From NCBI GenBank assembly GCA_902729315.2, contig LR746267.1, positions 2,990,886-3,054,885 of the forward strand: a stretch of 64,000 bases of DNA, in the 5' to 3' direction. Below the pieces are notes generated by a model. The model had not been told where the DNA came from and did no database searches. It saw only the letters and a program-made list of their open reading frames with translations. Both the position numbers and the translations under genes were made by a program. Source of the stretch: Spirodela intermedia (Eukaryota > Streptophyta > Magnoliopsida > Alismatales > Araceae). This document shows positions 37,045-49,800 of this stretch, piece after piece (the stretch's first letter is position 1; every line of letters starts with the position of its first letter).

Positions 37045-40000
37045 CTCCCCATGGACGGAACTCTGCTGAGCACTCCGCGGCTCCTGAGCTCATCTTGGGA
37101 AGAACATCCGGTCAACTCCAACTAACCTGCAGATGTTTTGTGACGCGTGAGGGGGGTGGCTGACTGACAATCAGCTCATCATGTGGAGGGAAGAGCACCC
37201 AATTCTCTGATAATATAATATGGTTTTGGGTGGATGACGTTGTGAAAAATTAGAACCTGTATGCAACCATCACCGTGCATTTGCACCAGTTTTAAGAAAG
37301 TGTTCATGACTCACCGATGGTTTCATAGTCTGTTCATCATGCGGAGGGAAGAGCGCCCAATTTTCTGATCCTTCAGTATGGTTTTGGGTGGATGATGTTG
37401 TCAAATATTCAGAATCTGTGTGCAACCATCACTGTGTTCTTGACCCAACGATGGTTCATATGAGCATAAATAAGAGGGTCTGATCTCTTGCAGCTGGGCT
37501 CTGGTTGGTGGGTCAGATCATGTGCTCCTGCCCCTGATCCTGATCAGGCCATGTTGATGAGCTAAAGTGATTATTCATATATATATATATATATATGCAA
37601 GAGGGGCTCATGTAGTAAAAAAATTCGCCTCATGTGAAGAATTAACAGTGTTCTGAAGTTGATAACTTCGATTTTTTTTATTTTTCTTTAAGTGGTAAAT
37701 TATTATGGAGAGGGTTTAGACCCTTCAGATCCAGCAGCATTTTATCATTTTACGCCCAGCTTAAGACCGCATCAAAACCCATATGTTTAGATAATCTGAG
37801 GCCCTAAGCAGATGATGAATGAAGCAAAAAAGAATGCAGGAGGGCGAACAGAATGAATGGGCGACTTGCTGCTCTTGGCGTCTCAAAGGATCAAACCAAG
37901 AATAGCAAGAAAACACTCCCAAAAATCAAATCTTTGCTCAAATAATCGAAGCCCCAGCCCGCTCAGCCGCCCTCTGATTTCAGTTTCTAGTTTCCAGCTT
38001 CGTTTCATTTTCTTTTCCAAAAAAATTACTCTCTCTCTCTCGCTCTCTCCCTATTCCATTCCCGGTCTCTCACTCTGCAAATCGAACCGTCTCCTGCATG
38101 GGATGGACGAGGAGTCTCGTGCTGGTGCCACGGAACGTCCACGGCAGAAACATTGACCCTGAGCCAGCCGAGCCCGGTACGAATCAGGTAAAACTTATGG
38201 GCCCAGGCGATCTCCATAACTTGGGTCAAATCTTGGCTTCCAGCTGGTATGGTGAGAGGGAAGGAGGAGCAGGTGGGGTAAAAGTTTTAGATAGAATAAA
38301 AAGAAGCAATTTTAGAGTCACCGCCGTGATCTTCCTCTTCTTCAGGAACAAGGGTTTCCTAAGGTCGACGAGACGATGAACGAGGCCTCGGTCTCTGGGA
38401 CATTGAGAAATAAATCGTAGATAGCTTCCTCCTCTCCCTCGTCTTGCATCGGCGGCGGCGTAATCGGCTGCTAAATCGATCAGTGGAGCCATTCCCGGGG
38501 AGACCCCCCTCGCTTTCCAAGGTCAGAATCTCTGTCGATTCGATTCTTCTGTTGTGGGTTTTTGGCGTGGAGGGTAGAGAAGGGAATGGGAGAGGAGTCT
38601 GCCCAGGGGAGGTAGAGTGGGTGACCATGAGAAGGGGAGACGGGAGATTGGGACTGAAGAGATTGAGGTATCGGAATGAGGAACTGGCCAGGAGAAGGGA
38701 GGGACACAAAGGGAAGAGGAGAGGGGCTTGCTCACCAAGAACTGTGTTTTTTTTACTGTTCAAACGGACAATGAAGCCTGTAGTCACGTACTGGTGAGTG
38801 GAGTCTGAGGTGACAGAGTTGTTTATCTTCGATGCATTAACAGGTTCTGTAGGTTCATCCCTACATGCTGTCCGATCGACTGGACTCCCTGTTCTATAAA
38901 TGTCTGGCTGTGAACCTTGATCCAAGCCATCTACAGCCCCCTTGAGTCATCTGCTGTCCTGACAGAATCCTCAAGTTTTGTGAGACTGCCACTGTTGATG
39001 TCTCATCTACCGGGAGAACATTTTGGGGGGCTACACCACCAAATTGAACTGTTGTCATTTTATCCGATGTTTGATTGTATCGTACTGCTCTGTTTTCTGA
39101 CGATACATTAAAATACCCAGCTTAATAGGTGATTTTCCTATGTCATGCATCAGGTTTCTTGTCAGTTTTGACATGGCAAAAAATGGAAGTACTTACTATA
39201 TAATCACATTCTGACGCAGTCAGAGTTGAAATGAGTTGAAATATGTGAGATTTTCTTGTCCCGAATCCACAGAGTTTGAAAAACTTGGCCCTTGAGTTCA
39301 CAAGAGCTTGATCTTGAGTCCACAAGATCAAAAATGGCTCCCTTAGTTCAAAGGGATATTGAAATCTACCAGCAGAGTTAGAGAACCTCTAGAGAGGAAG
39401 ATAACTCAAAAAATAGATTGATGAAAACGTGAATGTTTTTGGGGCTACAATGAGGGACTTTTTTATAGGCCGAAATCTAGCTAGAACTAGTCTAGAAAAG
39501 GAGAAAATACATTGAAACTTATCTAAGGAAAGCAAGGGTTATATTTAAAGCGCGTCTTAGAAAAAAGAGGGTTTTGTTTGAACGCTGGTAACAATTCTGG
39601 GGGATTACTTGAAGTTAAAAAATAATGTAGGAATTAAGATTTTGACATATTTAACAAGTGTCCAAATATTTTACAAGGCCATCTCAAACCGAACTTAAAT
39701 TGAATTTTGTCTTCAGGCATCCTAGGCCTCTAGTCTACCTGAATTGAGATGAAATTGAACTGCATCATTTCTTGGTCTGTCCTACATCAGTGGGGTTTCT
39801 TGCATAACTGAAATAAGTGCCCAACTTCGTAAAGGAAAAACTGCTTATTTCTATTTATTCTATAAAGTTTGTCCTATCTCATTTTTTAATTTTTCACATG
39901 TACTCCATTGCCTGGTTTTCTTTTTTGGGAAACATTTCGACAGCTACTATGACCCAGCCAATTCTAACTGGTAATTACTATTTAACCTTGTCATAGGAGC

Positions 40001-41641
40001 TGGGCATTCGATGTGGTATCTTCATGTCTGTGCGCCTTAAATTTACTTGGGATTGTCTTTTCCTATGGAGATCATACATATTATTCATGTATGGCTGATG
40101 CTGTATATTTACTTCAATTCGATATCAACTGAAGCATATCCTCATGCTTCTTTGGCCTCTGTCTCTGATAAGGTTGGTATGCCTCTTCATATTAGCTATG
40201 CATGAAGTATTTGCATTTGATTGTTCTTCCTTTATCTTAGTATTCAGTCTTACATTAGTACATCAAGTATTCTATTTTGTGGTTGAAATAGCTATTGTTT
40301 ATCTATGTTGACTTGTCCAATGGTGGTGGACAAGTCAACATAGATGCATGAAGAACACAATTGGCGAGAATTGACGTTATTCCTAAGTACTGGGTAAACT
40401 AAATTCGATAATCTGGCACCGGCTGGGACCAGTTCAATCCTCTTTCTTATCGGGTTGATCCTGTCAAAGCTTATTTGGAATTTCGTGTAAACTATTGAGT
40501 TTAAGTAGCAATTGAAAATTTAAATACCAGAGGTAGAGAGAGGAGAAGAACGACTACTCACTAAAGGGCTGCTTCAACTGCCTGATAGTACACATTGCAG
40601 CTCTACGTTCTGCTATACTCCTCTGGTATCCTATCCTCTGCTCCACCTTCCATGGGATCCCTTCTGGTATTAGACTCTGCATCTCACCTGCTGCAACTTC
40701 TCATTTCTCATTTCGATCTGCTGTCTTTCCTATTTCCCTCATTTTCTCCCGCTTTTAATCTTAGTTTTTATTTTTTATTCCTGAAATTACGTTTAGAGTG
40801 TGGAGCTTAAGTTTTGAATTTATTAACGTCAGGAATCGATGAGTATATTTATGTTTTTCTATTCATTAGTCCTTCCATCTGCTTTCTATTTCCAATCCTT
40901 CATCTTGATATTTGCTGGATACTTGGGCTTGTCTTTTCCTTAAATCTCGTTTTATGGACTCTTGATGCTCAAATTTTTTTTTATACTCTGTTGTGCTGTC
41001 CGTTTTCAAAAAATTATGTTTATTTTACCACCTTCTTGGCTTATCATAAAAAAACTTGAGTGCAGTTCTGATTTCTGTATGATATTGCATACAAATACAA
41101 CAGAAAAGCTGACAGAGTTTATAGACAAGGAAAATCAGCCATTATTTTGATATTCTTCATGGGAAAACCACTTCTAATTCGTGTAATTTTTAGAGTTAAA
41201 TCTGATTGCCTTTAACTAAAAATACACCTAGAGCATGTGATATCATTTCTCTTTACCATTGTGGAAAGAGGGAAAGGGAGAGAAAGGAAGGGAAGGATTT
41301 GTTACTAGTTTCAGCCTGGAGAGTGTGACATATGTTATGTCTTCTCTGCCTCATCAGGGGAATACTTTTCTGTAAGAAGTACTAACCTGAAGTACCCCCC
41401 CTGTGTGTGTTTGGGGAGTTTGCAATGTGATTTCAAAGAGATAATGGGATATTGCGGAAGCAAATAAGGTTACTTTTAGCCTACTTTATCAAGATCACTG
41501 GATACCTTAAGGATTCCATGTGTTATCCACAAATTTTATCAGATTGATTGGATTCATGTGTAGCTTGAAGGGTTGATCTTGGTTCAAATTTTCTGTGATT
41601 TATCTAGGACTGATGGTTTATGTTTTCAGGGATGATTTATT
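37045..41641. other. Intergenic/5' region of PIG-X; includes a TE-like fragment
   Basis: 37045-37800 is the 3' flank of Derlin, with a diverged duplicate (gaagagcacccaattctctg at 37189 and gaagagcgcccaattttctg at 37349). 38000-38800 is GC-richer and looks like a promoter and leader. 39190-39560 resembles the outer part of a gypsy-type LTR: it shares a phrase like gctacaatgagggac and then ttataggcc with 46100-46130. ORFs in 38359-38925 and 40595-41150 match nothing known to me. Confidence 0.5.
38098..38187 (+). other. Possible first exon of the PIG-X gene
   Basis: A 30-codon ATG-led stretch ends exactly at a good donor (AATCAG, then GTAAAA at 38188) and in the phase (0) needed by the exon at 41714. 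It lacks a signal peptide, so it could equally be untranslated leader or unrelated. Confidence 0.25.
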
Positions 41642-41713
41642 TTGATGTCGTTCCTCCTTGTTAGTTGTCCGATCACTTGTTCTAAATTTCCTCTGCCCTC
41701 ACTTGCATTTCAG

Positions 41714-43619
41714 GAAGAAACCTCCGACCCACATCCAGATATGGGCGATGATAATATCTTTCCTGCCATTGGTTGTCTTCCTTGTTCACAGAGGTATCTT
41801 CTGAGCTCCCTCTCTGAGGGAAATCAGACCAAATGCAGTGCAGAAATTAAAACTTTAATATCTCAGGAATTTGGTTCGCATGATTCATGTAAAAGGGTGC
41901 CACATAGTAAGAGCACTACGCCTGTGGTGTCAGCCATGCAGCGACATCTTAATGGAGATGGTTCACATCGCCGTCTAGTTTCGTCTATGAGATTTGAGTT
42001 TCTTCAAGATAGTATACCTGAGCTTGATGCTTACTATTGTAAGGTTGTTCTGATTGAAAGCCTTCCTGCTGGAGTTTTTGCTGACTCATTTGAATTAGAT
42101 CGTCTTGTACATAATGGGGGTAATTTTTTTCTTTTCGTATGATCATCTCTTTTCTATTTTATCTAATTTCCTTTAACCAATGGTAAAACTACCGTTGTTT
42201 CAGTGTTCTTAGATGCTGCTATTTTTGGAGATACAAATCTGGAATTACCTTCCACTCTTTCCAATAGATCAACTCTTGAGCTTCATTTGGATGGTGGGCA
42301 TACTAATATGTTAGAGCTCCAAATATTTCACATTTCGAGTGAATTGCCATTGCATGCTAGATATCCAGTAAGTTAAATTTTCTGTCTTCGAATTCTTTTA
42401 CTTTTGGTACGTTTCCTTGAAATAATATGCCTTAATTAAAAACAAATTAGTAACTTTTTCCAGTTATGTCTAATAGTTTTCTTCAGCTGGACATTTGACC
42501 CTGCGGATAAGGTAGTACTTTTAGCTCCATTGGTGTTTGCCGTCACATTAAAGATCATCTCTCAGTTTCAATTTAGATACATTCACTGTCAGATCACTTT
42601 TCATGCTACCAGAATTCAGCACAGATTCGACATAGTATATTACTGTAGGTGGTATGGTAGACAGACGCATGGTGTGGGTAACGTACATTTGAAAATCCTG
42701 TTAGAACAACATTTCAATGTCTTTTTTACACAGACTAGGCAAAGTCAAAGGCCATTTGAGGTCCAATTACTTTCCCGGAAATAGAGAAGGTTCTCTTGTA
42801 GTAGGGCCCAATTTGCCTGGCAGATATCTATCCACAGTTGGGCATATCATGTATCGTATAAATGCAATAAATCACAGTTACTCTTTCTTTGTTAGGTTCT
42901 AATTAACATTGACAATCGTCCGTGGGGAAGATCCGAGTTTAATTTATTTAAACTATCTGAAATCGTATTCAAATCAATGATAAACTCCGAATTACATAAC
43001 TAGTAAATAGTTGCAAACAATTTAGAATAATGTTTCAGGACTAGCTGTGAGTTATAATTGAATAGTTGGAATTTATTATTTCATGCGGGTGTTCATCCTC
43101 TTATTAATGGATTAATCTAACATTCTCAGACAGGAAATTTGAATTGTTACCCGCAAATATTACTAGTATCTGTGCATAGGTGTAAACAGAAGTATCTGTG
43201 CATACTTCTATTTAGTTTTTTATGTATACTAGTCTGCTGATAATAATCTAATTGTACGTAATTATTGGTTTTAGTCTTGTTAGGTATTTTTGGAGAGACA
43301 CTTTCTGCTTCTAGTAAAACAGCTTTTGTTTTCATTGCAGCCCCTTGATGCACGTGGTTACTCGAAAGTGGAGATAGGGACACCTAATGTGGCGATGGTC
43401 TGCAAGCCAAAGCATTTGCTGCAGGACTGTTCTTCCTTGATCTATAGCTGGAGTATGAGGTCTGAACAGAAGGTCATTTGGGACGTACCCTGTGGAAATC
43501 AAGCGTTTTCAGGAATTGTTTCGGGTGTTACCTTTGCTTCAGCTCTGCTATCCGCATTAATAATTGCTTACGTTTCTATAATCCACTCTTTGTCACGCAA
43601 GCAAATTAAACAATCATAA
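41714..43619 (+). CDS. PIGX: PIG-X (GPI mannosyltransferase I stabilising subunit), 5' end unresolved
   Basis: PIG-X is the type I ER membrane partner of the first GPI mannosyltransferase PIG-M. Exons found: 41714-42119, 42204-42367, 43341-43619 (stop TAA 43617-43619), 282 aa in frame. Recognisable blocks are HLNGDGSHRRL, CKVVLIESLPAGVFADSFEL, GDTNLELPSTLSNRS, ELPLHARYP, and after the last junction PLDARGYSKVEIGTP. A C-terminal membrane span follows (SGVTFASALLSALIIAYVSI) with a short basic tail, as expected. The N-terminal signal sequence is uncertain. The frame stays open upstream to an ATG at 41645 (MSFLLVSCPITCS), which is mildly hydrophobic. A spliced upstream exon is also possible. The acceptor at 41713 is strong. 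Confidence 0.85.
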
Positions 43620-45200
43620 CCAATATGACTATGTTACTGAGCCTGCTCATCACATTGTTCTACAATTTTCGAGAGATTAATGACCAATTTATCCTTTTTT
43701 TTTGAGGTCGTTACTCTATCCAATGGAAATGCCAGAACTATTAAATGCACGTTCAAGAATCCCATTTGGATTCCTAAGTGATTAAAAGCCTTTGAAATGT
43801 TGTTGAATAGTTTTCTCTGTTGCTACCTGCCATTTAAGTCAGTATACTTGCTTTCACTTGATGATGATAAGGGAGGTCAGCATGTTGAGGAGTGACCAGT
43901 CACTCTTGTTTATTTTAATCTAAACAAGGCTGGTCTTTGTGATTTTTGTTCAATCATGAAAGGTGAGGAGAAAGTTGTATAATTATATTTGCAAAAGTAG
44001 TAGTTTTGTTATTAAAGTAAGTGATGAACTGTTTATGCATATCAGAGATATCTTGGGTGCCTATTATTTTACATTGTTGAGGGAGTATCTATTGATTTAA
44101 CTCGTTATACTGATGGGAAACGTATTTATGAGCTACTTGGAGAATGAAGGAGTTGATCTTCACAATCTTCTTCTAGGACTGATGGGAAACGTATTTATGA
44201 GCTACTCCTTTAAAATTTTACAATTTAAATTTAAATTGTTTTGGGTGTTACCTTTGCTTCAGCTCTGCTATCCCCGCATTCATTGATTATTATGATTTCT
44301 CACTTAAATACAGGTTAATGAGTTAATAGGATAGGCCAATTACATTAGTCTATAAGTGGATCCATTAATAGTCTAATGGATCCACTTAACAAGAGGAAAA
44401 ATGGGAAAGAACAGAACACAATGAAAAGAAAAAGAAAAGAAAATGATGGAAAGTTCAACAATATTTAAGGGACATCTCTAAACACATAAGAAAATCCTAT
44501 ACAAATAGGACTAACAAAGAATAGTGTTCTTCTCATATCACTTCAGCTCCTTTTTTGATTTTTTTTTTTGGGGATTTTGTAAAGGAATAGTTTTATTCTA
44601 AATAAGTTTAAATTTTACAAGAAGATATTTATTGTGTTAGGTCTTGTGTATTTTTTTAGTTGATAAATAATTTGGTTGCCAATGACCACATGAATGAGCT
44701 CTCAACAACCCATTAATTTTGTATGGGTCCAATTGGTGATTTTCCTTGAAAGGTGTTAGAAAAGAATTGGAAAGTAATAATTTTGATCCATAAAGAATAG
44801 TAGATCGTTTGTAATTTTTAATGTTACGAAACCTGTGCTCGGCCTGATTTATTTCCATTTGATGACAAAAGAATATTTTCTCCTTTTGAAAAGAAGAGAT
44901 CCTCTATGCAAACTCCTCCCTCCTCCCTCTTGCTTAGTTGATGAATTGATCTTGCTCTCTCATTCTCCTATCTCTCTATCGCCCTCTCTCCCTTTTTTTC
45001 TATACATATATATATATATATATGTGTGTGTGTAAATGCAAATGTAACTTGGACTTCAACAGCAATTACCCAACATGGGTTGATATTAAATGCATGAAAT
45101 CTTCATACATACATATATGCATATCACACATTACATCACGGGATTGTAAATATTTCTTCCTTGATGTAGTCTATAATTGGTTTTTGGGAAATAATTTTCA
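43620..45200. other. Intergenic, with a copied piece of the PIG-X last exon
   Basis: AT-rich. It includes a 28-bp direct repeat (beginning ctgatgggaaacgtatttat at about 44111 and 44178) and a (TA)n/(TG)n run at 45004-45034. No gene seen. Confidence 0.55.
44235..44280 (+). pseudogene. 46-bp duplicate of the PIG-X membrane-span exon
   Basis: 44235-44280 repeats 43515-43558 with one substitution and a 2-bp insertion. The source encodes the start of the PIG-X membrane segment. The copy has no splice signals or open frame around it. Confidence 0.85.
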
Positions 45201-46329
45201 GTTTTAATTCCTAGGTATAATATATTGATGTAACATTCAATGCATAGATCAATTGATGATCACATGATTATTTGCACTTGATCTAGATTGGTGTAGATTC
45301 AAATGATCTAACTTGCAGGACTGGATTTTGGGTCAAGCTGTCCTATGACAACTTAAGTGGTTAATTGAAAGATTCATTGTTATTCGCTAACTTTGAAATG
45401 TCATTAATGAGAATTGCATTTGACATCTCGTAAAAGTAATATAAAAGATTTGTTAAACTCTATTGATCAACTTGTAAGACCCATACGACAATGTCTAGAT
45501 GTGTGTATGCATTAACCTATTTGGTTCAAAGATATAAGCTGCTCACTAGATTTTTGACAGTAGAGGATTTCAGGGGCTGTAGTCATGGAGTGATTTGCCC
45601 ATTCATAGGGTAATAGACACTTGAAGTGGAAGAAAAGCCAATTAGAGATGTCTCCATTTACAACATAACATATGTCATGTTGTCATTAGCTTGTTTTGCA
45701 ATTTGGGGATTAGAGTATATGGGGGCTTATATATTTACACATAATTAATACTTTTTCTTGAAGAATATTGAATGCAATGCATAATTTTCTCCCTCAACTT
45801 GATCTTATATCATGTTCAATGGCTCACTGAATTCAGTGATCCATTAAGTTCTTGATCTCAAAATATTTACAATGACTCACCTAATTGACAACTGCTTAAA
45901 TTCTTGACATAATAATAATACAAAATATAACAAGATTTGGGGCATGAATTCACAAACTCTAATCTTGAGAGAAACTAATGTTTGAATCTATAGGTTTGAA
46001 GTCTTCAACCCTGGAATATATTAGGAAGCACTTGAATCCACAAGCAAAAGGAGAGCTCTTATAGTGGAGAAAATTACTTTCACTTGAAAAGTATCCTAGG
46101 GTTACAATGGGGCCTTTATATAAGCCTTAAAAGGAAATCTTGAAATAGACTAAAATCACTTGAAATAGACTCTAATAGACAAAGATCTTGAACATATCAT
46201 GGGTACACACTTTGAATGATATTCAAAGCACCTTCTAGAAGAAAAAGGACATAAAGTACCATTCAAAGCACTCTTTATATTATGGCCTAAATTCAAAGTT
46301 GGGTTTTAGCTTCTATTTCTTAGGCAACA
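45201..46329 (-). mobile_element. Probable 3' non-coding region/LTR of the disrupted gypsy element
   Basis: Lies directly downstream (minus strand) of the gypsy integrase C-terminus. It contains a phrase like gggttacaatggggcc followed by tttatataagcc, also seen in degenerate form near 39450, which suggests LTR sequence. LTR borders were not determined. Confidence 0.35.
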
Positions 46330-46544
46330 TTAGTCTCTCATCCTTCAAGAAAACTTGTCTTTGCATCTTCATTATCATAATACTCATATATGTCACTAGC
46401 ATTGAATGTAGGTGACATAGTCATATTTAGTGGGAGCTTGACAAAGTATGTATTGTTATTGATCTTTTGTAGAATATGATATGACCTATATTTTTTTGAT
46501 TTCAAATTATTATAGCTACCTGTTGGAAATCATTCTTTGTGAAA
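46330..46544 (-). pseudogene. Ty3/gypsy integrase C-terminal remnant (3' part)
   Basis: Minus-strand translation resembles the end of gypsy integrase (a KLK-like basic stretch, then INNNTYFVKLP and SPTFNASDIYEY). It continues, in the same frame, the remnant at 51468-52060 when the copia element and one copy of its target duplication are disregarded. It has at least one stop codon. Confidence 0.75.
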
Positions 46545-46812
46545 TGTTGGAGCTTCTCCTACCTTGGGCTAGGGCATAGTTGCTAAAACAAGGAGGAGAG
46601 CTGCCAAAAAGTAAGAGAGAGAGAGAGAGAGGAAAAATAACTTCATTACTTTAGGGTTAGGGTTTGTGACCCTTTAATACACAATTATTGGCTATCAAAT
46701 TATATGCCTAATAACGTGGTATAAGTGGCTCAATCTGATACCCATAAGTAATTGGACTTAGTAAGCCCAATAACCTTATTGCCACATGTAGCCCAATATC
46801 ACTATTCTAACA
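46545..46812 (-). repeat. 3' LTR of the copia element
   Basis: 268 bp, homologous to 51208-51462. It contains the shared phrases accctttaatacacaatt and tgtagcccaatatcactatt. An (AG)n run at 46613-46632 is expanded relative to the other LTR. Confidence 0.9.
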
Positions 46813-46859
46813 CTCTCCCTCTAGTTGAGGAATGGATATCTTTCATCCCTATCTTGTCT

Positions 46860-49800
46860 AACAATCTTCTCATGGTAGGTCCATGTAATCCTTTGGTGAA
46901 AATGTGTGCACATTGCTCCTCGGATTTGATTTGTTGGATAGTAAGGATCATATTTTCTATCTTCTACTTGATGAAATGACAATCCACATCCATATGCTTG
47001 GTCTGATTGTGATGTACAGGATTGTGAGTAATTATCTATAGCTGACTTTTTGTCACATAAGAGTTTTGTGGGTGAACCATATTGGATCTTAAGGTCTTGT
47101 ACAATCCATTTAATCCATAATACTTCACAAACCCCTTGTGTCATAGCTCAACGTTTGGACTCCGTGTTGTGTCTTGAAACCACTAGTTGCTTCTTGTTGC
47201 ACCATGTGATGAGGTTCTCTCTTAGAAATAAGTAATATTGTAAAGTAGATTGTCTATCTATAATAGAACTTGCATAATCAATGTTAGTTAATATTTCCAC
47301 ATTAGTATGCCCATGTGATTGAAATAAGAGCGTGTATAGGTAATATCTAGTTGAGTGTAAAATAAATAGATCAATTGACTAATCAACCTCTGATACCTTC
47401 CTCTATCGATTGGTGGGCTGCATTCATCTTGACCCAATTTATCGTCAAAGTCAATGGGAGTGGTTGCTAGTTTACTATCACTAGTTACAATTTCTTTATG
47501 TAAATCTAAGATATATTTTAGCTGAGATAAGAAAATATTATGTCTAGAGTATGAAATTTTTATACCTAAAAAATATTTTAAATTTAATAATCTTTTAATT
47601 TCAAAGCATATAGATAATCTATCATTCAACACTTCTATTTCTAAAAATTTGTCACTAGTAAGTATCATATCATGAACATAAATTGGTAAAATAGAAATTT
47701 CATTTCTAGAGTATGATTATCATTACTTAGGCGATTGTTCATCTCACACAGTGATCGAGAGCTTGTCAAATCATGTCATGGGAGACTGTTTAAGTCTATA
47801 TAAAGATTTCTTTTATTTACACACCATGTGCTGATTTTTCTCTTCCCTAAAACCTGAAGGTATATCCATATAGATCTCATCTTTTAAAGAGCCATGTAGT
47901 AAAGTGTTCTTCACATTTAATTGGTGAAGTTGGCATCCTTTCTTGCTGCCATGGAGATTAAAATCCTCATGGTGCTTTAATTTTGCTACTAGGGCAAAAG
48001 TCTCATTGTAATCAATACCTGAATTTTGGGTATATCCTTTTGCTACCAATCTAGCCTTTTTCTCTCTACTGTTTCATCAAGATTACACTTAATGGTAAAT
48101 ACTCATTTACACCCAACGGTTTTTTTATTACATGGGAGCTTAAATAGTTCCCATGTGCTATTTTTAATTAATACATTCATTTTTTTTCCATTCTGCATTG
48201 TTTATAGCTTTATTAGGTGTTGATGGAATGAGAATGGAGCTTACTTTTGTAAGAAATAAAGAGTGGGTTGTAGATAACCGATGCAAGGAAAATACTATAA
48301 TGTATAAGTAATATTTTTACTGATGTCTTGATGGACCAGAAAGTTTACTACATTTTCTTGTGGTTTTGATGGAGGATCTATCACAGTCTCATGAGTTAGA
48401 TCATCTATTGAAGTACTGTGTGGGGTTTGCGTACTCTTTCTTCTTGTTGAGTTCTATCCAAATATTTTTTTTATACTTATTTTTTGTGATTTTGCCTCCC
48501 CCTCATCTAAAGGGAGTAAATAATTTCCTTGAGATGTGGTCATATCACCTATCCTCTCTAAAGGTGAGGGCTCTAAGTCTCATTGGTCATAATAATTTTC
48601 ACCTTTATTGAAGGTGGTGTCCTCTAAAGGTGAGTGATATAAAATTTCTTAGTTTGTAAGTCATAACATTTATACCCTTTTTGAGTTATTGAGTAGCGTA
48701 AGAATACACACTTAAGTGTCCTCAGATCTAATTTCTTGGTATGATATAAGTGTACATATGCCACATATCCTAATACTTAGGGTGTGAGGTTGGTTTTGAG
48801 TTTTACCGTCATAATATGAAACTCTAGGACCTCAATATGACTTTTTCTTGTCCAAAATCATTGATGACCGTTTATTAATTAGATGGGTGACTGTAAGAAG
48901 AGTTTTTCCTCACAAATATTTTGGAACATTCTCTTGGATAAGGAGTGCTCTAGTTACTTATGATAGGTGCTGATTCTTTCTCTCTACAATCTCATTTTCT
49001 TGAGTGTTTATAAAAGATGTCTCATGAATCACTCCATTTATAAGAATGAATTAGACTAAATCCTTATTGATGTAGTCCTTTGCATTATTAGTTTTAAAAC
49101 ATTTAATGATGATGTTAAATTATTATTTCACCATTTGAAAGAATACATTTAATATTTCAGTCACTTCAAATTTATGACCCATCAACCATACCCACGTCAC
49201 ATGAGTACAATCATCAATAAAAGTGATGAACCAACAACAACCATAAATTGTCGATGTTAGTGCTGGTCCTCATACATCACTATGAACCAAGTCAAAAGAT
49301 TTAAAGGATCTTGAGTTAGATGGAGGATAAATAGATTGTTTATGCTTAGCTAATTAGCATACCTCATATAAGAAACTATTGTCATCAAGTTTTTGATGTA
49401 ATTGTGAGAATAACTGTTTAATAGTCATGATGGAGAGATATTTTAGGTAGTGATGAAGTAACATAAGTGGTTCAATTGACTCGTGACTCCCCCTTGATTC
49501 CACTCTTGGAGGTCTTCGTCGCTTGTGCTACTTGTGGATACACCCTTTGTGTTCCACTTATACCTCCTATGTAGTATAAGCATGTTCTCTCTTCAATAAG
49601 TCCAGTCCTCCATCCTATGTCCTTATCATATAAAACATATTAAGAGTAATCAAAAGATCATGAGCGATGGATTATCTATGTTTATTAAGAGAGATTAATT
49701 TTACCAATAATAAAGTCACATGAACTATGGTGAATTTTTTTATTCTTGAAAGTTATATGGAACCTATACCAACTACAAGTATAAACTTTCCATCCGTGGT

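Noticed and set aside
38359-38925. 188-codon minus-strand ORF and 117-codon plus-strand ORF
   Set aside because: No recognisable domain and low-complexity composition; they lie in a probable promoter/leader region.
40595-41150. Hydrophobic ORFs upstream of PIG-X that might supply a signal peptide
   Set aside because: No splice donor joins them in frame to the exon at 41714; T-rich intronic composition explains the hydrophobicity.
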